DNA of 64,000 nucleotides from contig WSUB01000013.1 of the NCBI GenBank assembly GCA_019633425.1, positions 399,364 to 463,363 on the forward strand. The letters are read 5' to 3'. The position numbers and the translations under genes were made by a program. The notes under the pieces were generated by a model that was given only the letters and a program-made list of their open reading frames with translations, ran no database searches and had not been told where the DNA came from. Origin of the DNA: Tulasnella sp. 424 (Eukaryota > Basidiomycota > Agaricomycetes > Cantharellales > Tulasnellaceae). How positions within the stretch are numbered: the stretch's first letter is position 1; each line of letters starts with the position of its first letter. Shown here piece by piece: positions 44,347 to 56,424 of the stretch.

Positions 44347-44794
44347 TAGGTAAACGCTGTGTCCGAAGGAATGCTGGAGGTCCTCTGGCACAATGTAAAC
44401 AACCGTCGTCAGCATTCGAGCATCGTTTGACATCGTCGAATAGGCGCGCACAGTCGTTGTTAAAGTCGGCAATCCGTGTTCAATCCCACTGTTAATGTAA
44501 AACTCGATTATGTTCGATGATCTTGACTGTCAGTTGAATCTGCAACGCGAGTAAATCCTGGAATCAGCCTTTGTGTCCCTGCCGACGTGAAGACTTCATT
44601 ACTTCTGGCGTCTTGTATTCGCAGATAGTGCTGAGCTTGAGGTTTCTTTGTGTTAGTTGTGCTTGATGGAGAGAGTGCGAACGCTGTTTCGTCTGCCCAG
44701 GATGGTGTAGATCTGGGCTTTGCCTTGTTGTTTGTCCCCCTTGCGATCTTGCTTCAGTCCATCTCACAACACCCTCACCTCGCGCTACTCAACA

Positions 44795-45157
44795 ATGTCG
44801 CGAGCATCACAACCCGAATTGAAAAAGGTGCGCTTCATATCTGTTTCTTCAGTGTCGCTTGCTAAATCGTTGAGCCGTGCTTCATTTGATAGTTTATGGA
44901 CAAGCGGTTATTCATCGTCCTCCAGGGCGACCGCAAAGTCAGCGGTGTACTCAGAGGATTTGACATCTTCCTGAACCTGGTCATTGACGACGCCGTGGAG
45001 GAGACAAGTCCTGCTCAGAAGACGCCAATGGGTACTATCGTTAGCCTACCTTTTTGCTATTTCCTCTAGCGAACCGCACTGACTGGATCTTACACCTATT
45101 TAGGTAATACGAGGAAACAGTGTCACCACCATGGAAACTCTAGAAGCAGTTCGATAG
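44795..45157 (+). CDS. SMX2: Small nuclear ribonucleoprotein G (SmG)
   Basis: Three exons (44795-44827, 44893-45039, 45104-45157) give 77 residues, the exact family length. The sequence MSRASQPELKK, then FMDKRLFIVLQGDRKVSGVLRGFDIFLNLV, DDAVEETSP and VIRGNSVTTMETLEAVR covers both Sm motifs. SmG is one of seven subunits of the ring around U1, U2, U4 and U5 snRNAs. The second intron starts GTTAGC, a less common donor, but it is the only junction that keeps the conserved TPMGTI-VIRGNS frame. Confidence 0.95.
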
Positions 45158-45259
45158 CATCCAGTACAGAAGTTCTACAAAATTTTGCGGTCAAAATATA
45201 CCAGAATTTGGTGCATATTGAGCGCGTGCTACTTTGACTTCAGACGCTCAGAGAGAGAG

Positions 45260-46802
45260 TTATCTCGCCTCATCTGCGTCCGCAAGCAGTGCATCTGCAT
45301 CGTCTTCGTCCCCACCACCTTCTCCAATAGTTCGCCTATTTCCTCCAAGGTTGATGGCTTGCGAGAACTGAATGAGGTTCGTGCCATCATCGTCGTCATC
45401 CTCTAGTCCTGGCGTTTCTTCGTGGAATAGTGGTACAGGCGGATAGGTGCGCCTAGGGGCGACACTAGGAAATCTGGACGCTTCCTGAACCTCTTCTCCG
45501 GGCATTGGGGTGAAGTCCCTGAACAGAGGTTGCTTCGGAAGGGTTGGTGATTCCTCTTCTGGCACCTCAGTTGCAGCACGAGAGGGAGGAGCAAGGCCGA
45601 CATAACGACTCGGCTTCAGGCCGCCTGGAGCAATGGAGGGCTCTCGAGTACCTGCCCGTGAAGCTGATCCAGAAAAGGGTTCGACGATAATAGCAAGGCA
45701 AACATCAGGAATGGTGTAGCCGTCGTAGCGTAGCGTGAGCGTCGGTTTCTGTTGTGCTTCGTCCACGTCCATCGATTCCGCCTCTTGACTTCCCCTTGGT
45801 AAAGACTGTTGATCCGGTTGAGGTTTGAGGTAATCCGCGTCTTCTGCCGTCATCGGACTAGCCCGAGCTAAGAGTGCGGCAAGGTCTGCATCCTCTTGTT
45901 CCGTTTTCACGATAATTTCATTATTAGTTTGGGCGGCTCCATCAGTCTCTTGAGCATCGTCTGAGATATAAAGTTGGCATCTAATTCGGTTGCTAAGCTC
46001 TCAGAACTTACCCTCTGAGTTTGCTTCCTCCGGAGTGGCCACCTGTTCTTCATCGCCCAAGTCCCGCTCGTCGTCTTCATCTTGCTCTCTATAGGCTCCA
46101 GCTGGTATGTTACGGGTGATTCGCCTTCCTGAGCGTCTTACAGCGGGCGGGATAGGGGTGGACGAGGCGGACGATTGCTCTTCTGCTGTTTCTGAGCGCT
46201 TGCGTTTTTGGCCCACAGACTTCGCGCTTCGTAAAGCATCGCCTTGGTTCGAAGAATCCCCGGCCTCGCTCTCCGAAGCCTTCGGGATGAGCTGGGGGCG
46301 GGGTTCTAAAGAGAAATGTCGCGTCTTTGGTGTTGCAAGCCGCTTTTCAGAACCATGGGCAAACAACACGGTAGAGAACTCACTTTGACGAGCAAAGTGT
46401 GGGATTCATGCCGTTGCAAGAAATAAGCAAGTTGATACGTGTCTTCTCAAACGATCACTGTATGGGTTTGGGCTCTATCACAAGGGCAGCACGACTCTTT
46501 ACCTCCGCGATAGACGTCCACCACACCAAATTTCTTGGCCTTTGCGCCACTAGCGTCCTTGAATTCGAGCTCTTCCCTCCATTTCTTGAGGATACTGGTG
46601 CAAAAACCAGACCAAGAACTCAGAATAGAAGATCATCCGGGTCGAGCCAGTGAACTCACAGGGGCCTCATTTCACGAATGACCTGCGTCAAGATCTTATC
46701 GGTCATCCATTTGGTGTGTTTATCGTCGAGATAGAGGTAGAGAGGAATGACTGTGTGGCGAGAGATTCTCAGGTAGAGTGCGTTTCGATGGCGGAACGAC
46801 AT
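45260..46802 (-). CDS. Conserved acidic, probably nuclear protein of unknown function
   Basis: Read from ATG 46802 (an in-frame TGA lies just before it). The N-terminal 95 residues form the conserved part: LYLDDKHTKWMTDKILTQVI, ILKKWREELEFKDASGAKAKKFGVVDVYRG, then DTYQLAYFLQRHESHTLLVK across introns. After that come acidic and basic low-complexity sequence (KRKRSET, RRSGRRITRN, DEDDERDLGDEEQ) and a C-terminal region with LTLRYDGYTIPDVCLAIIVEP and an acidic end (DEDDADALLADADEAR). I recall the N-terminal block in other basidiomycetes but no function. KRKR and RRSGRR suggest nuclear import. It is divergent from HSF with 261 bp between start codons. Confidence 0.7.
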
Positions 46803-47063
46803 TCGTCAGCGCGAGGGCGCAAGATCCAGGAACAAAGACAAAGCATCCGTGTCAGGCCTAATCGCCGCGTCGCCCGGAGAGGTTCCGACTTGAACTACTA
46901 CCATCCACATACCACCCTCTCCCTCATTTCACCCAACAAGAACTCGAAATAACGCTCAGACTCAAAGATTCAAGACCAACGGACGCACCACATCTGCTTT
47001 CATTCGGGTGGTTTCTTTGATTCGCCCCCCTTGCACAAGCCATACCACAAAACTCCACCAACC

Positions 47064-49497
47064 ATGGCCGACCAAATGGCCCTCACAAAGCCGGCGAAGG
47101 CGGGACTTCCGAGCCAGCCCAACCGTGCTGTTAGGCAGCAAGTCCCTGCTTTCCTGAACAAGCTATATGCGTACGTGTTTTGTCTCGGAGTGGTGTGATG
47201 GTGCACCCTGGATACTCACTCGCCTCACTCCGCGGACTAAAGGATGGTCAACGATCCAGCAACTGACGACCTCATTCATTGGTCAGACGAAGGCGACGCC
47301 TTTTTTGGTACGATTTTATCTAATAACGTGGTTCGTCTCGCCCTTATACTGATATTCTCCCGGGCTTTTTGTCTTAGTACCCAACCATGAACGCTTCGGA
47401 CGGGAACTTCTCCCCCGTTTCTTCAAGCATGGCAATTTCTCATCCTTCGTTCGACAACTTAACATGTACGGCTTTCACAAAGTTCCCCTCGTCAATCAAG
47501 GTGTTTTGCACAATGAGACGGAGAACGAACTGTGGCAGTTTGCCTCACCGCACTTCCAACGGGGCCAGCCAGATCTCTTGATGCTTATACAACGAAAAAA
47601 GGCCGGGACCACCACCAACCAGGCAGGAGGTCTTACTGCGGCACCCACTGCATCTGAAGACCAGGATGCGACCACAACCACCGAACAACTGGGCGTTGGA
47701 CCCAGCTCCGGCACAAGATCGCCCCAATCCTCAGACTCCCGAGCTCTTGATATTAGCGCTATAGCGAGTACACTAGCTTCGATAAAACGTCACCAAACCG
47801 CCCTCTCTGCAGAACTTAAGGGCTTACACGACTCCGACGAGCGCCTCTGGCAAGAAGCTACAAGTGCTCGGAAGCGCCTCGACCAACACCAGGACACCAT
47901 CAACCGAATCCTCAAATTCTTGGCAGGCGTTTTTGGGAACGGTGCCGCTGGCCCTGGAGGCCATGGAGCTCGAGTGAGGGAACACGCTCAAGGAGATAAT
48001 GATGGAGCAAGCGACGCTGGAGACGCTTCGACAGCACTGGTACCGCGCAAACGCCCGCGCTTAATGATTGAGCATTCGGGCAGTAATGAAGATATCCAAC
48101 TACCTTCTGCCACCAGCAAGGCAAAAGATAAATCAAGGATATCGCATGCGGCGCAACTGGAAGACGACGATGACGACAGCGACTGGGCGGAAGAGCACCT
48201 CCTTGTCCCAATGGACGACCACAGCGTCACCCCCTCACAGGGTAATTCATGCCTCAAGGATATACATCCCTGCCCTCGTACTTATTTTTGATTTGCAGAG
48301 ATGAAGAGCCCGGGCTTGTCAACACCTAGCCAGCCATCGCATCGGCGTGCCCCGAGTGAAGCACGCATCGAGTCGGTTGCGACTTCCCCCGCAGTCGCAT
48401 CAGTCCCTCCAACCCCCGGAATCGCCCAAGTCCACGAAATCACGCCCACCCCAGCTCAGTCAACCCCCCTTCCGAATTTCGCTCATACTGGAATCCCGCA
48501 AGCGGCATCATACAACGCACCTCAACCCAACACCGTAATGACCCAACCGTACTCCTTGCCTAGTCAGGCTCTTACCACCAACTCAGGCTATAATTCAACT
48601 GCACCACTCGACCCCACGAATGCGAATGATCAGGCGGCTTGGCAAAACTTGCTCAACTCACCCACCGGCATGCAAATGTTCCTGAACGCGATGTCGGGGC
48701 CTAATGCGTTCCCCACTATACCACCAATGCCGAGCTCGATACCCGGGGCGGATGGAATGAATGGACACCCAGGAGGGTTCGATTACGCAGGCCCGTATGG
48801 CGTTGGAAGCAGCAACCCCGGAGGCCAGCTCATCCAGTCTACGCCGAATCCTTTCTCGGGCTTGATGCCCCCTGCTCAATTCCCAGCGTATGACATCACG
48901 GGCCAAGGACCAATGGGAGGGATACCCGATAATAATATGCTCTCCTTGTTTGGCAACAACACAGCCCTAATGCCCATGGATGCTTTGGGCAATCACTCGA
49001 CCCAGTTAGCCCAAACGACGGACAAGCATAAAGCGATTGATGCTCGCGTAGATGCGTTGGGCCAATCGTTAAATGCTCTCCTCGGCCATATAAACCTGGA
49101 CCCCGCCACAATGCTCCCGTTAGAGCACAACGATGCTGTCGATTCGTCCCAGCACCTTGCACAAGCTACTCAACCAATGGACTTCAGTAGCATGCTGCAG
49201 GCGGCTGCTCCCGATGTCAATGCAGGTCCGATAACCGGAGCCGACTTCGATGCTTTCGATCCACATCCCCAGACGGGGCAAAGCAATCAAGCTAGCGGGG
49301 CATTCCTCGACGAAGCAGGCACGGCCTCTACTGCGTCTTCTCCCAATCTCGACGTCAAGGACATTCAGAACACTAACAAGGGAAGTAGTACCCCGACCCG
49401 CAAGTCAAAGCGGAAGAGCGAGGCGATGGACGTGGATGATGTAGTCCCGCAGACCATGCGACCCATCAAATCTAAGAAACCGACACGAAAGAAGTAA
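47064..49497 (+). CDS. HSF1: Heat shock transcription factor
   Basis: Four exons (47064-47170, 47243-47307, 47378-48241, 48299-49497) join to 744 residues. The winged-helix DNA-binding domain spans roughly residues 24-125: VPAFLNKLYAMVNDP, IHWSDEGDAFFVPN, FGRELLPRFFKHGNFSSFVRQLNMYGFHKV and ENELWQFASPHFQRGQPDLL. The FSSFVRQLNMYGF helix contacts nGAAn repeats. A coiled-coil trimerisation region follows (ALDISAIASTLASIKRHQ to INRILKFLAGVFG). The long Pro/Ser/Asn-rich C-terminus is the likely activation region, and it ends in KRKSE and KSKKPTRKK, probable nuclear signals. Fungi usually have a single essential gene of this type. Confidence 0.94.
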
Positions 49498-49639
49498 AAT
49501 TGGAGTGAAGGAGCGACGACAGTTTGTTAGTTAGTTAGAGGGTATAGCGGAGGTATTTATGGACGAGAGGAAAATGAATATAATGGGATGACAGAAATGA
49601 AAGTAAAATCCGTTTCGTTGACGCATAACACGCGGCAGA

Positions 49640-52600
49640 CTAAGAAACTGGTTTTGGAGGGAGTGGCGGCGGTGGCGGGATGCCACCAAGCGCTTCATAA
49701 TCAAGAGTGAAAGGTGAAAATGGCCGAACGTCGATAAAGGCGCTGTCGGCGCCGGACGTCGGGGTACCCGCTGGAGGACTGGTGGTATCGTTACCGGCCA
49801 GATAATAATCTAAACCGACATATACTGAATCAGCGTCTATGACAGTCTAGACGTAAAAATTCGGCGCACCTGCTGGGGGTTTTTGTGGTAAAGGAGGGGG
49901 TGGTGGAATGTCGTCTGTAGCTCTCCGTTTGCCACGAGAAATGGTTGGGTCTCGGCGAAGATACTCTGGCTTTCCATCAGCATCGTCATCTCCCCCGTGG
50001 TTGGTATGAGCGTGCCCATTTGGAGTGGGAAGCGGGGGCCGAGGGAAGTAGCTAGAAGGGGGACTGCCTGCACCTGAATCCCCTACTTCTTCGGCCGCGA
50101 ATTTGGCTCTTAGCTGGGCCTTTTCCTCAGCAGCTGTCATCGGTTTCGCCACGGACGAGAATGGGGGTGGAGCGGGCATACTCCTGTCGCTTGGGGAGAA
50201 ATCTGGGGGCGGGGGAGACTGATGCATCCCGATCGGTGGAGGTGGAAGTGGGGGCAGCGATGAAATAGTCCCACTTCGAGGTGGAGGGGGAAGCGGTGGA
50301 GGACCAGACCCGTTCTGAGCTGCATCTTCAGCTGCATATCTCGCTTTCAGTAATGCTTTCTCTTGATCGGCTGTCATCGGTCGAGGTGGAGGTGGAGGAC
50401 CAGACCCGTTCTGAGCTGCGTCTTCAGATGCATATCTCGCTTTCAGCAATGCTTTCTCCTGATCGGCCGTCAATGGTTGAGGAGTGGCCGCCACACGAGG
50501 GGATGGCGGAGGCGGAGGAGATCGAGGAGCTGGCGTGCCGGAGCCGTTGAGCAGACTATGAGGTGGAGGAACAAGTGGTGCTCCGTTAACCGCCGTGCCA
50601 CCAGGTTGTCTAGCTGCGGCATCTTGGGCTTCATACATCTGCCGCATGCGTTCCTTCTCTTCCATGGCATTGAGAGGTCGTCCCTCATGAGGGGGTGGTG
50701 GGAGTGGAGGAGACGCAGACGAAGCGGCAGCAATATAAGCATCTTGCGCCTGATCCTGAGGAGATCTGGATCGTGTTATGTTGAGAGGCAGAATGGGAGC
50801 GATTGGAGCTGAAGGTCCGTCGGGGAAAAGAGCCTCGTAAGGGACTGGGGCAGCTTCGTTCCCGTACGCGTCGACCTGCGTACGACTTGCAGTTTGCATC
50901 GCCCTCTTGTACCGCAGTGCTTCTTTTTCCTCTGCAGCAGTTGGGTAATATCCAGGGGCACTTGCACCGGGATAGCTCGTACTGCCATTTGCAGGACCAG
51001 GACCAAGTGTGCTCTGACGGGGCATGCTCGCCACCGCGCTCTGGTACAAAGCCTTTCCTGCTGAGATCCCCGGCGCGGGGATGCTAGAACCAGCGCTAGT
51101 GGGACGTTCCGGTGCCCAGACATGTGGACCATTGCCCGAAGGACCAGTTGTGCTGGGCGAGGCCACCATATATCCCATTCGTTGAGTCTTCTCTGCCGCT
51201 TCTTGAGCTTCGCGGAACCTCCTTGCTTGTTCCTTCTCCTCGGCGGCTGTCAGCCACCTCTTCGCGGGTTGAGGGGTAGACGAGCCTCCAATACCAGGAG
51301 GTGGAGTCTGGGATGCAGATGAAGCCTACGCAAATCGTCAATTATCGAGACTCAAGAGAAACAAATGTTCCGATGTGCCATACCTGCTCCTGCAAAGCCA
51401 TGCTTGACGAACCGTCGGGTTCCTGAGACGCCGCCCGTTGAAGTTGCTCGGCTCGCGTGCGAGCTGCATCGTAGAGCTCTTGTTGCTGGCGAAGTCGAGC
51501 TTTTTCGTCTTCCGCGCTCAGCCACTTCTTCGGTTGCGCTGCAGGCGCACCAGAGCTGCCAGAAGCAGCCGGGGGAGGCGTCGGTGCGGGCTTGGCCACC
51601 TTTTGAGCGCCATCACGGTCAACCCGATCCATAGCCTCCCTTAGGCGACGTTTTTCTTCTTCGGCGGACATATATTTGCCTCCAGATGAATTATTTGGTG
51701 GCGGGAAATTGGTGTCCACCTGATCTGCGGCGGAGAGATTGACGACGGTAAAGCGTTGGGTGGGATTCCCATTGCCGCCAGTGAGAGGCCGCCGTCTGGG
51801 AAGGGGATCCTCCACCCGTGATGACTCTTCAGGGACATTGTTGCCGCTGATTCCATTTACGGGACTTGGACCACTGTTGGCCGGAGGAGGAAGAGGTGGC
51901 ATATTCGCAGGGTTGGGTTGGAAAGATCCTTGAGGTGTGTATCCATTTGGTACACCAGCTGTGTTTGCCAGGACAATCAGCAGATGAGCGGTACAGAATA
52001 GAAAGCCACATACCAAAGGTCATAGGACGCGGGGCGGCTCCTGCAGGCATCGCACCAAATTCGTTGGCATAGTCTTGATGGGGCTGCTGAGGACCGGATA
52101 TCGTTGCCGTCATTGGAGGAGGGTTCGCGGCAGCAGCCCAACCGCCCACGAAGTCGCCCGAAGGGCTAGGGCCCATACCGTTGGGAGGGGCAGCAACTGT
52201 CACCGGCCGATTATTGAAGTAGTTCGGATCTGCAGCTCCATTCGGAGGCCAGCCCATCTGCGGCTGGGGAGCCGCTTGTGGGGGACTTGCCATTGGGTGT
52301 TCGAATGCGGAAGGAGTGGTAACGGGACCTGGAGCTCCCCCAGGGCTACTGAGCGTACCAGCAGGTCCAATCCGGCGAACGACATCGATCGATTGCGCTC
52401 TGTGGGAGTGTTAGGTTAAATTTCAGCTATAGTAAATGGATAGGGGAATCAATGCCGAACCTGGTCCAATTAGACATGGTAATCGGGAGATCCAGGAATA
52501 ATTGGAGGCCTGTAGCAAGAACAGCACGGACGTGGATCACGAACTGGACCTCGATACCTGAACGAATAACATTTAGAGAAGTTGCTGGGCAAGAAAAGGA

Positions 52601-53813
52601 TCGGATGCTTACGATTTGCAAAGCTGACGGTGGTAGTGGTCTGGTTGAATGGCACTTGAAGAGAGAGTTCCGCTTTCGCCTGCATGCCAGGGTGCAGAGG
52701 GGAGGCCATGGTAATGGGGATCCTTTGTTCGACAATGGCCCTGGTTCGGGTTTGTGGCTGGGTCATCATTTTCCTGGTTCCATTTTGATTTCCAGCTGGC
52801 TTGTACATTGCATGTTCTCGGAGCGAGAATTCGTAATAACGGACTTGGTTGACCTGTGGGGTGTCGTTCTTGACCAGAGTCTGAACCGCAATTCGGTCTC
52901 CAGGTCCATAGGCTTGGTGGGTCCGATTGACGGTCAAGGTGTAGCCATCGAGCGTTTTGCTCCTGCTCTCAGGCCGAGCATACATTGGCCACGCGCTATG
53001 AAGTTCATGCTTGTCGATAACGATTGGGCAGATTGCCGTAACGGTTGGGGTTGATTCTCGTCGCAGGAGGCCTCTGATTGCATATGGTATTAGAGTTGCT
53101 CAATAGGTCCATAGGAGTACCACCTTACTTCTTGCCCTTGGTTAACATGCTAGCCACCAGTTCATACTTGATACCGGCGCTCCGTTCAAGCGCCAAGCTT
53201 GGCGGTATGGACTCTGGGACCCGAATCTGGAACGAAAGATCTTGCTATTGAGCGCGAATTTGCATCAGTAACAAGGTTCTGTCAGATGCCGCAAGTTTCA
53301 AGCGAGGACTAACCGAGCGAATCTCGTCCCATTCGTTTTTGGCTTGCCACAATGCGATGGGGGACTCTCCGACAAAGTCGACGTACGTGTTGGATTGCCC
53401 ACCCCCGGGAAGAGTCTCGATTTTGCGAAGTTCTATCTTAACCCATCGTGCTTTGACTGAGCTGCCGCTAGGTCGAATCTCGACAACCTGCGAAGACGGA
53501 CGGCAACAACAGATAGATACCGAGGACCCCTGTGTGAGCCCGCAGCAAAAGAGCAAGACGGCAGCGAACACATACCCCTCGTACAGTTGCTGGAGGTCTT
53601 TCGGGAAGATGGGATGGAATACCAGGGAAACCTTTTATGAAAGTTGAGCAAATGCCGCCCCCCACTGCAATTGCGGCTTGGACTGACCTTGAACAAACTC
53701 CACATTAGGTGGTGGCCTCAGAAATCTAACGTAATGCCAGACAATATCAGCTTTAATCTTTGTGGTAAAATGCGTGTGTTATGGTGAACGCACATTATAG
53801 AGGTCGAGGCCAT
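49640..53813 (-). CDS. Arrestin-fold protein with eight charged helical repeats
   Basis: The start at 53813 gives MASTSII spliced to FLRPPPNVEFVQ, then GFPGIP and a long arrestin-like region. The N-lobe is seen in VEIRPSGSSVKARWVKIELRKIE and the C-lobe in GYTLTVNRTHQAYGPGDRI and QVRYYEFSLREHAMYKP. After that come about 600 disordered residues, rich in Pro, with eight copies of a helical motif of the type (L/M)(T/S)AxEEKxxLR followed by (Y/F)xAxDAA. Examples are YMSAEEEKRRLREAMD and MTADQEKALLKARY. The last intron (GTGCGC to TTCAG) joins PPA to YVGLDYYLAGN, ending PPPLPPKPVS at 49640. Alpha-arrestins recruit Rsp5-type ligases through PY motifs; I do not see clear PPxY here. Length is roughly 1,150-1,200 residues. 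Confidence 0.8.
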
Positions 53814-54088
53814 GACGGAGAGGAAAGCGCAGGTGGAAGGAGCGCGAGATGGTGAGAGACGGGGATTTCTGGAGTTCGGCGCTTATGTGGTCAAATCCGC
53901 AATGCTATGCAAACGCAAGCCAAACACACACAACAGCGCTCCCCCACTTGAGGCAGTGACTATTACTGGAATTAGAACGTACAGTGGCGTCGGGGGCTGA
54001 CAGATAGATACGGCAGACAGGGGCAAAGTAACAAAATGTGAACGGCATTGCAAGGGGTACGCAGCAGGACATCGCCACCACTGAAAAC

Positions 54089-56282
54089 TTAGAACTTGAA
54101 GTCTTTCTCCTTGCCTTTGCTCCGAGACTCCGATAGCCGTTGTCGCTTCCGATCCCGCTCCCTCATCTCCTTCGCGATCATATCTGAAAAGTCCTCCCGT
54201 GAAGCTCCCCCGGGAACCCCAGCTGAACCGCGAGAAACGGCGTCGTATCGGGCCCGAAGCTCGGTATCCGACAGACCCTCGAGCTCCGAAGCATCCAAAG
54301 ATATCTCCACGCCGTTCGTCTTGCGCTGTTACCAAATATGGCCAGGCGGCACGTGAGTAAATATTCACACGGCAGGAGGGGACATCTATCAGTACTGACC
54401 TTGGTACCACGCTCCTCGCCAAGAACTGGCAGCTGGGCGCCACTTGTGACAGCTGATACGTCGTACCCACGTTCGCTTCCAACAAGACCCCGGATGGTAG
54501 TCTGCTTCTCTGGGACGACGTGATAGAGCTGCCTGGGACCAGAGTCTTCTGGCCGAGACGCACTCTTCCGGAGTTCGAGGAAATCGGGTGTCTCCAGTCC
54601 ACCAGGAACGGTCGACACCACACTGTGCAAACCAGATGGTGTCTCCAGACCTGAGGGCGTTTGAAGACCATCCGTCGGGGCGGCTTCCGTTTCCTCCTCT
54701 TCTTCCTCTTCGCTCTCCTCTTCGGATTCTTCCTCCTCTGTGTCGTTCCGAAAGAAGGAGAAGCTCGGTCAGAACAGTTGGCAAAGAAAGACAGCAATGC
54801 GATCGACATACCCTCTTCTTCTGGTTCCAACTCGCCCCAAAGCTCCTTGTCGACGGGTTCTCCAAGCTGAGTGGGACAAAGTATTGTCAGGTACCCATCG
54901 TAAGTGACATGGATGTCATCAATTTACCTGATCGTCGTTCGCTTTGGGGAGGGCCCCAAAGACATCACCATATAACGGGCGATTGTACTCATCCAGTGGG
55001 GGTTTACCCCAGCCACCAGGATGGAAGCCCCATTGTGCTCTAGACCAATCATTAGCTTAAGAATGACACGCTGTGAACGAGGGACCTACCCTTCCGGAAT
55101 TGGGGCATTTAGACCAGGAATGCGCAGGGTAGGATAGCTTGGAGGTGGGCCAAAGCGTTGCATGCTAATGAGCCATGGTGGAGGCGCAAGAGGAGGGATC
55201 GAAAGCGCCTCTACCAGCTCTGACGATAACTCTCCCGGTCTCTTCTCTTTCAAGGATGTCTCGAATTCCTTGCCCTCATAGTACCTGACGAACCAAGGCT
55301 GTGTCAGAGAACGAAATTCACTTGATTTACAGATCCCCAACTTACATCTGCCCATAGGCTGTCATCGCTGGCTTCGTCGCAAATTTGAAGAACGCATCGT
55401 GCAGTTTTTGGTAGTCAATGTCCATCTTCCCCATCTTGGGCTGCACACGCTCCCGAGTTTTTGCTTTAAGCGACATGTTCGCTTCCTTTTCTTTGACTGC
55501 ATCCCTCATCGTGGCGATTCCTGTGTCCGCGATGTACGATGGCAGCTGGAAGGCCGCCTTCTCGATACCCCTCTTCCCTTGTAAATAATCTCGCTTTGCG
55601 CTCCAATGTGGAGGAACAGGAACGGTGTTCCTATAGCTCTTCAAATGGATAAGTAGACGAGGGTCGGCAGCCGAGATATCTGTCCACTCCACCACTTCTG
55701 GCTTTTTGACGAGCTGCTTCAATTCCGCGACGGATAGGCGATTCATCTTGGCTTGCTTTCGCTTGGATACTGGTTTTGGTTCCCCTCCCTCTGAACCTTC
55801 TTCATCCGACGGCATATCATCATCAGAATAGATGACATCGGGTTTGTTAGCGGCTTCAGCCTCTTTCACCTTGAAACCGCGAAAGTCAGCACAGCTCGAC
55901 GGAGTGTTCCACGGAGAACTTACTGCATCAGATTCGGATGGAAGCTGAAAGCGAGCGAAGACGTCGGAGAAGGCTTCCATGCCAGGCTGAACATCTAATG
56001 CCTCAGGCACGTACTCGACATCGGGCTCTACGCCCTCGTTGTCAGTCTCCATCTCCGAAACGGCGGACTCATAGCCAGTTGCAGCCTATGGGTCGCATAT
56101 CACTAAGTTTAATCGTACCGAGTTACGATGAAGTGACCCACCGCTGACGACTCTCTTGAACTTGCTACCGCTGCCTTCCGTTGTTTCGATTTCAGCCGCT
56201 TGTACTGATTTTTGGTCTTTGCTTTTACTAGAGCCTTGCCATTGGATAATCCATTGGGTGCAGTTGCGAGTACCGTAGCCAT
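54089..56282 (-). CDS. CUS1: Splicing factor 3B subunit 2 (SF3B2 / Cus1)
   Basis: Multi-exon gene from ATG 56282 (MATVLATAPNGLSNGKALVKAK, then KNQYKRLKSKQRKA) to a TAA at 54089. The conserved core reads LKQLVKKPEVVEWTDISAADPRLL, YRNTVPVPPHWSAKRDYLQGKRGIEK and IADTGIATMRDA, followed by PKMGKMDIDYQKLHDAFFK, the region that binds SF3B4. Then PPWLISMQRFGPPPSYPTLRIPGLNAPIP, WGFHPGGWGKPPLDEYNRPLYGD, an acidic stretch (ESEEESEEEEEEETE) and the EGLSDTELRARYDAVSRG end. It is a U2 snRNP component that anchors U2 near the branch site. It is divergent from ASCC2/Cue3 with 142 bp between start codons. Confidence 0.92.
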
Positions 56283-56424
56283 GACTGAACAAGGCGTGGG
56301 GCGTGTACAGAGGGATGTCGGCGACTTGGAAACTAATTTGGAGTCTGGACTGGAGGTAACAGTCAAAACAGTGACAAATGTTCGGTCCCTCAGGGCAATC
56401 GACCAAAACCGCCCACTGCCACCA

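Noticed and set aside
43511..44353. 280-aa plus-strand ORF
   Set aside because: It is the antisense of the RGG protein. Its composition mirrors the Gly/Arg/Ser codons of the minus-strand gene and it has no domain.
49847..49893. Stop codon at 49847 as the end of the arrestin protein
   Set aside because: It lies inside a 45-nt intron (GTGCGC to TTCAG). Splicing it out gives a longer Pro-rich end that stays in frame to 49640.
56281..56424. Upstream ATG for the ASCC2/Cue3 gene
   Set aside because: It would overlap the SF3B2 start codon and add 48 residues unlike the family, whose members begin with LPxF close to the ATG at 56425.
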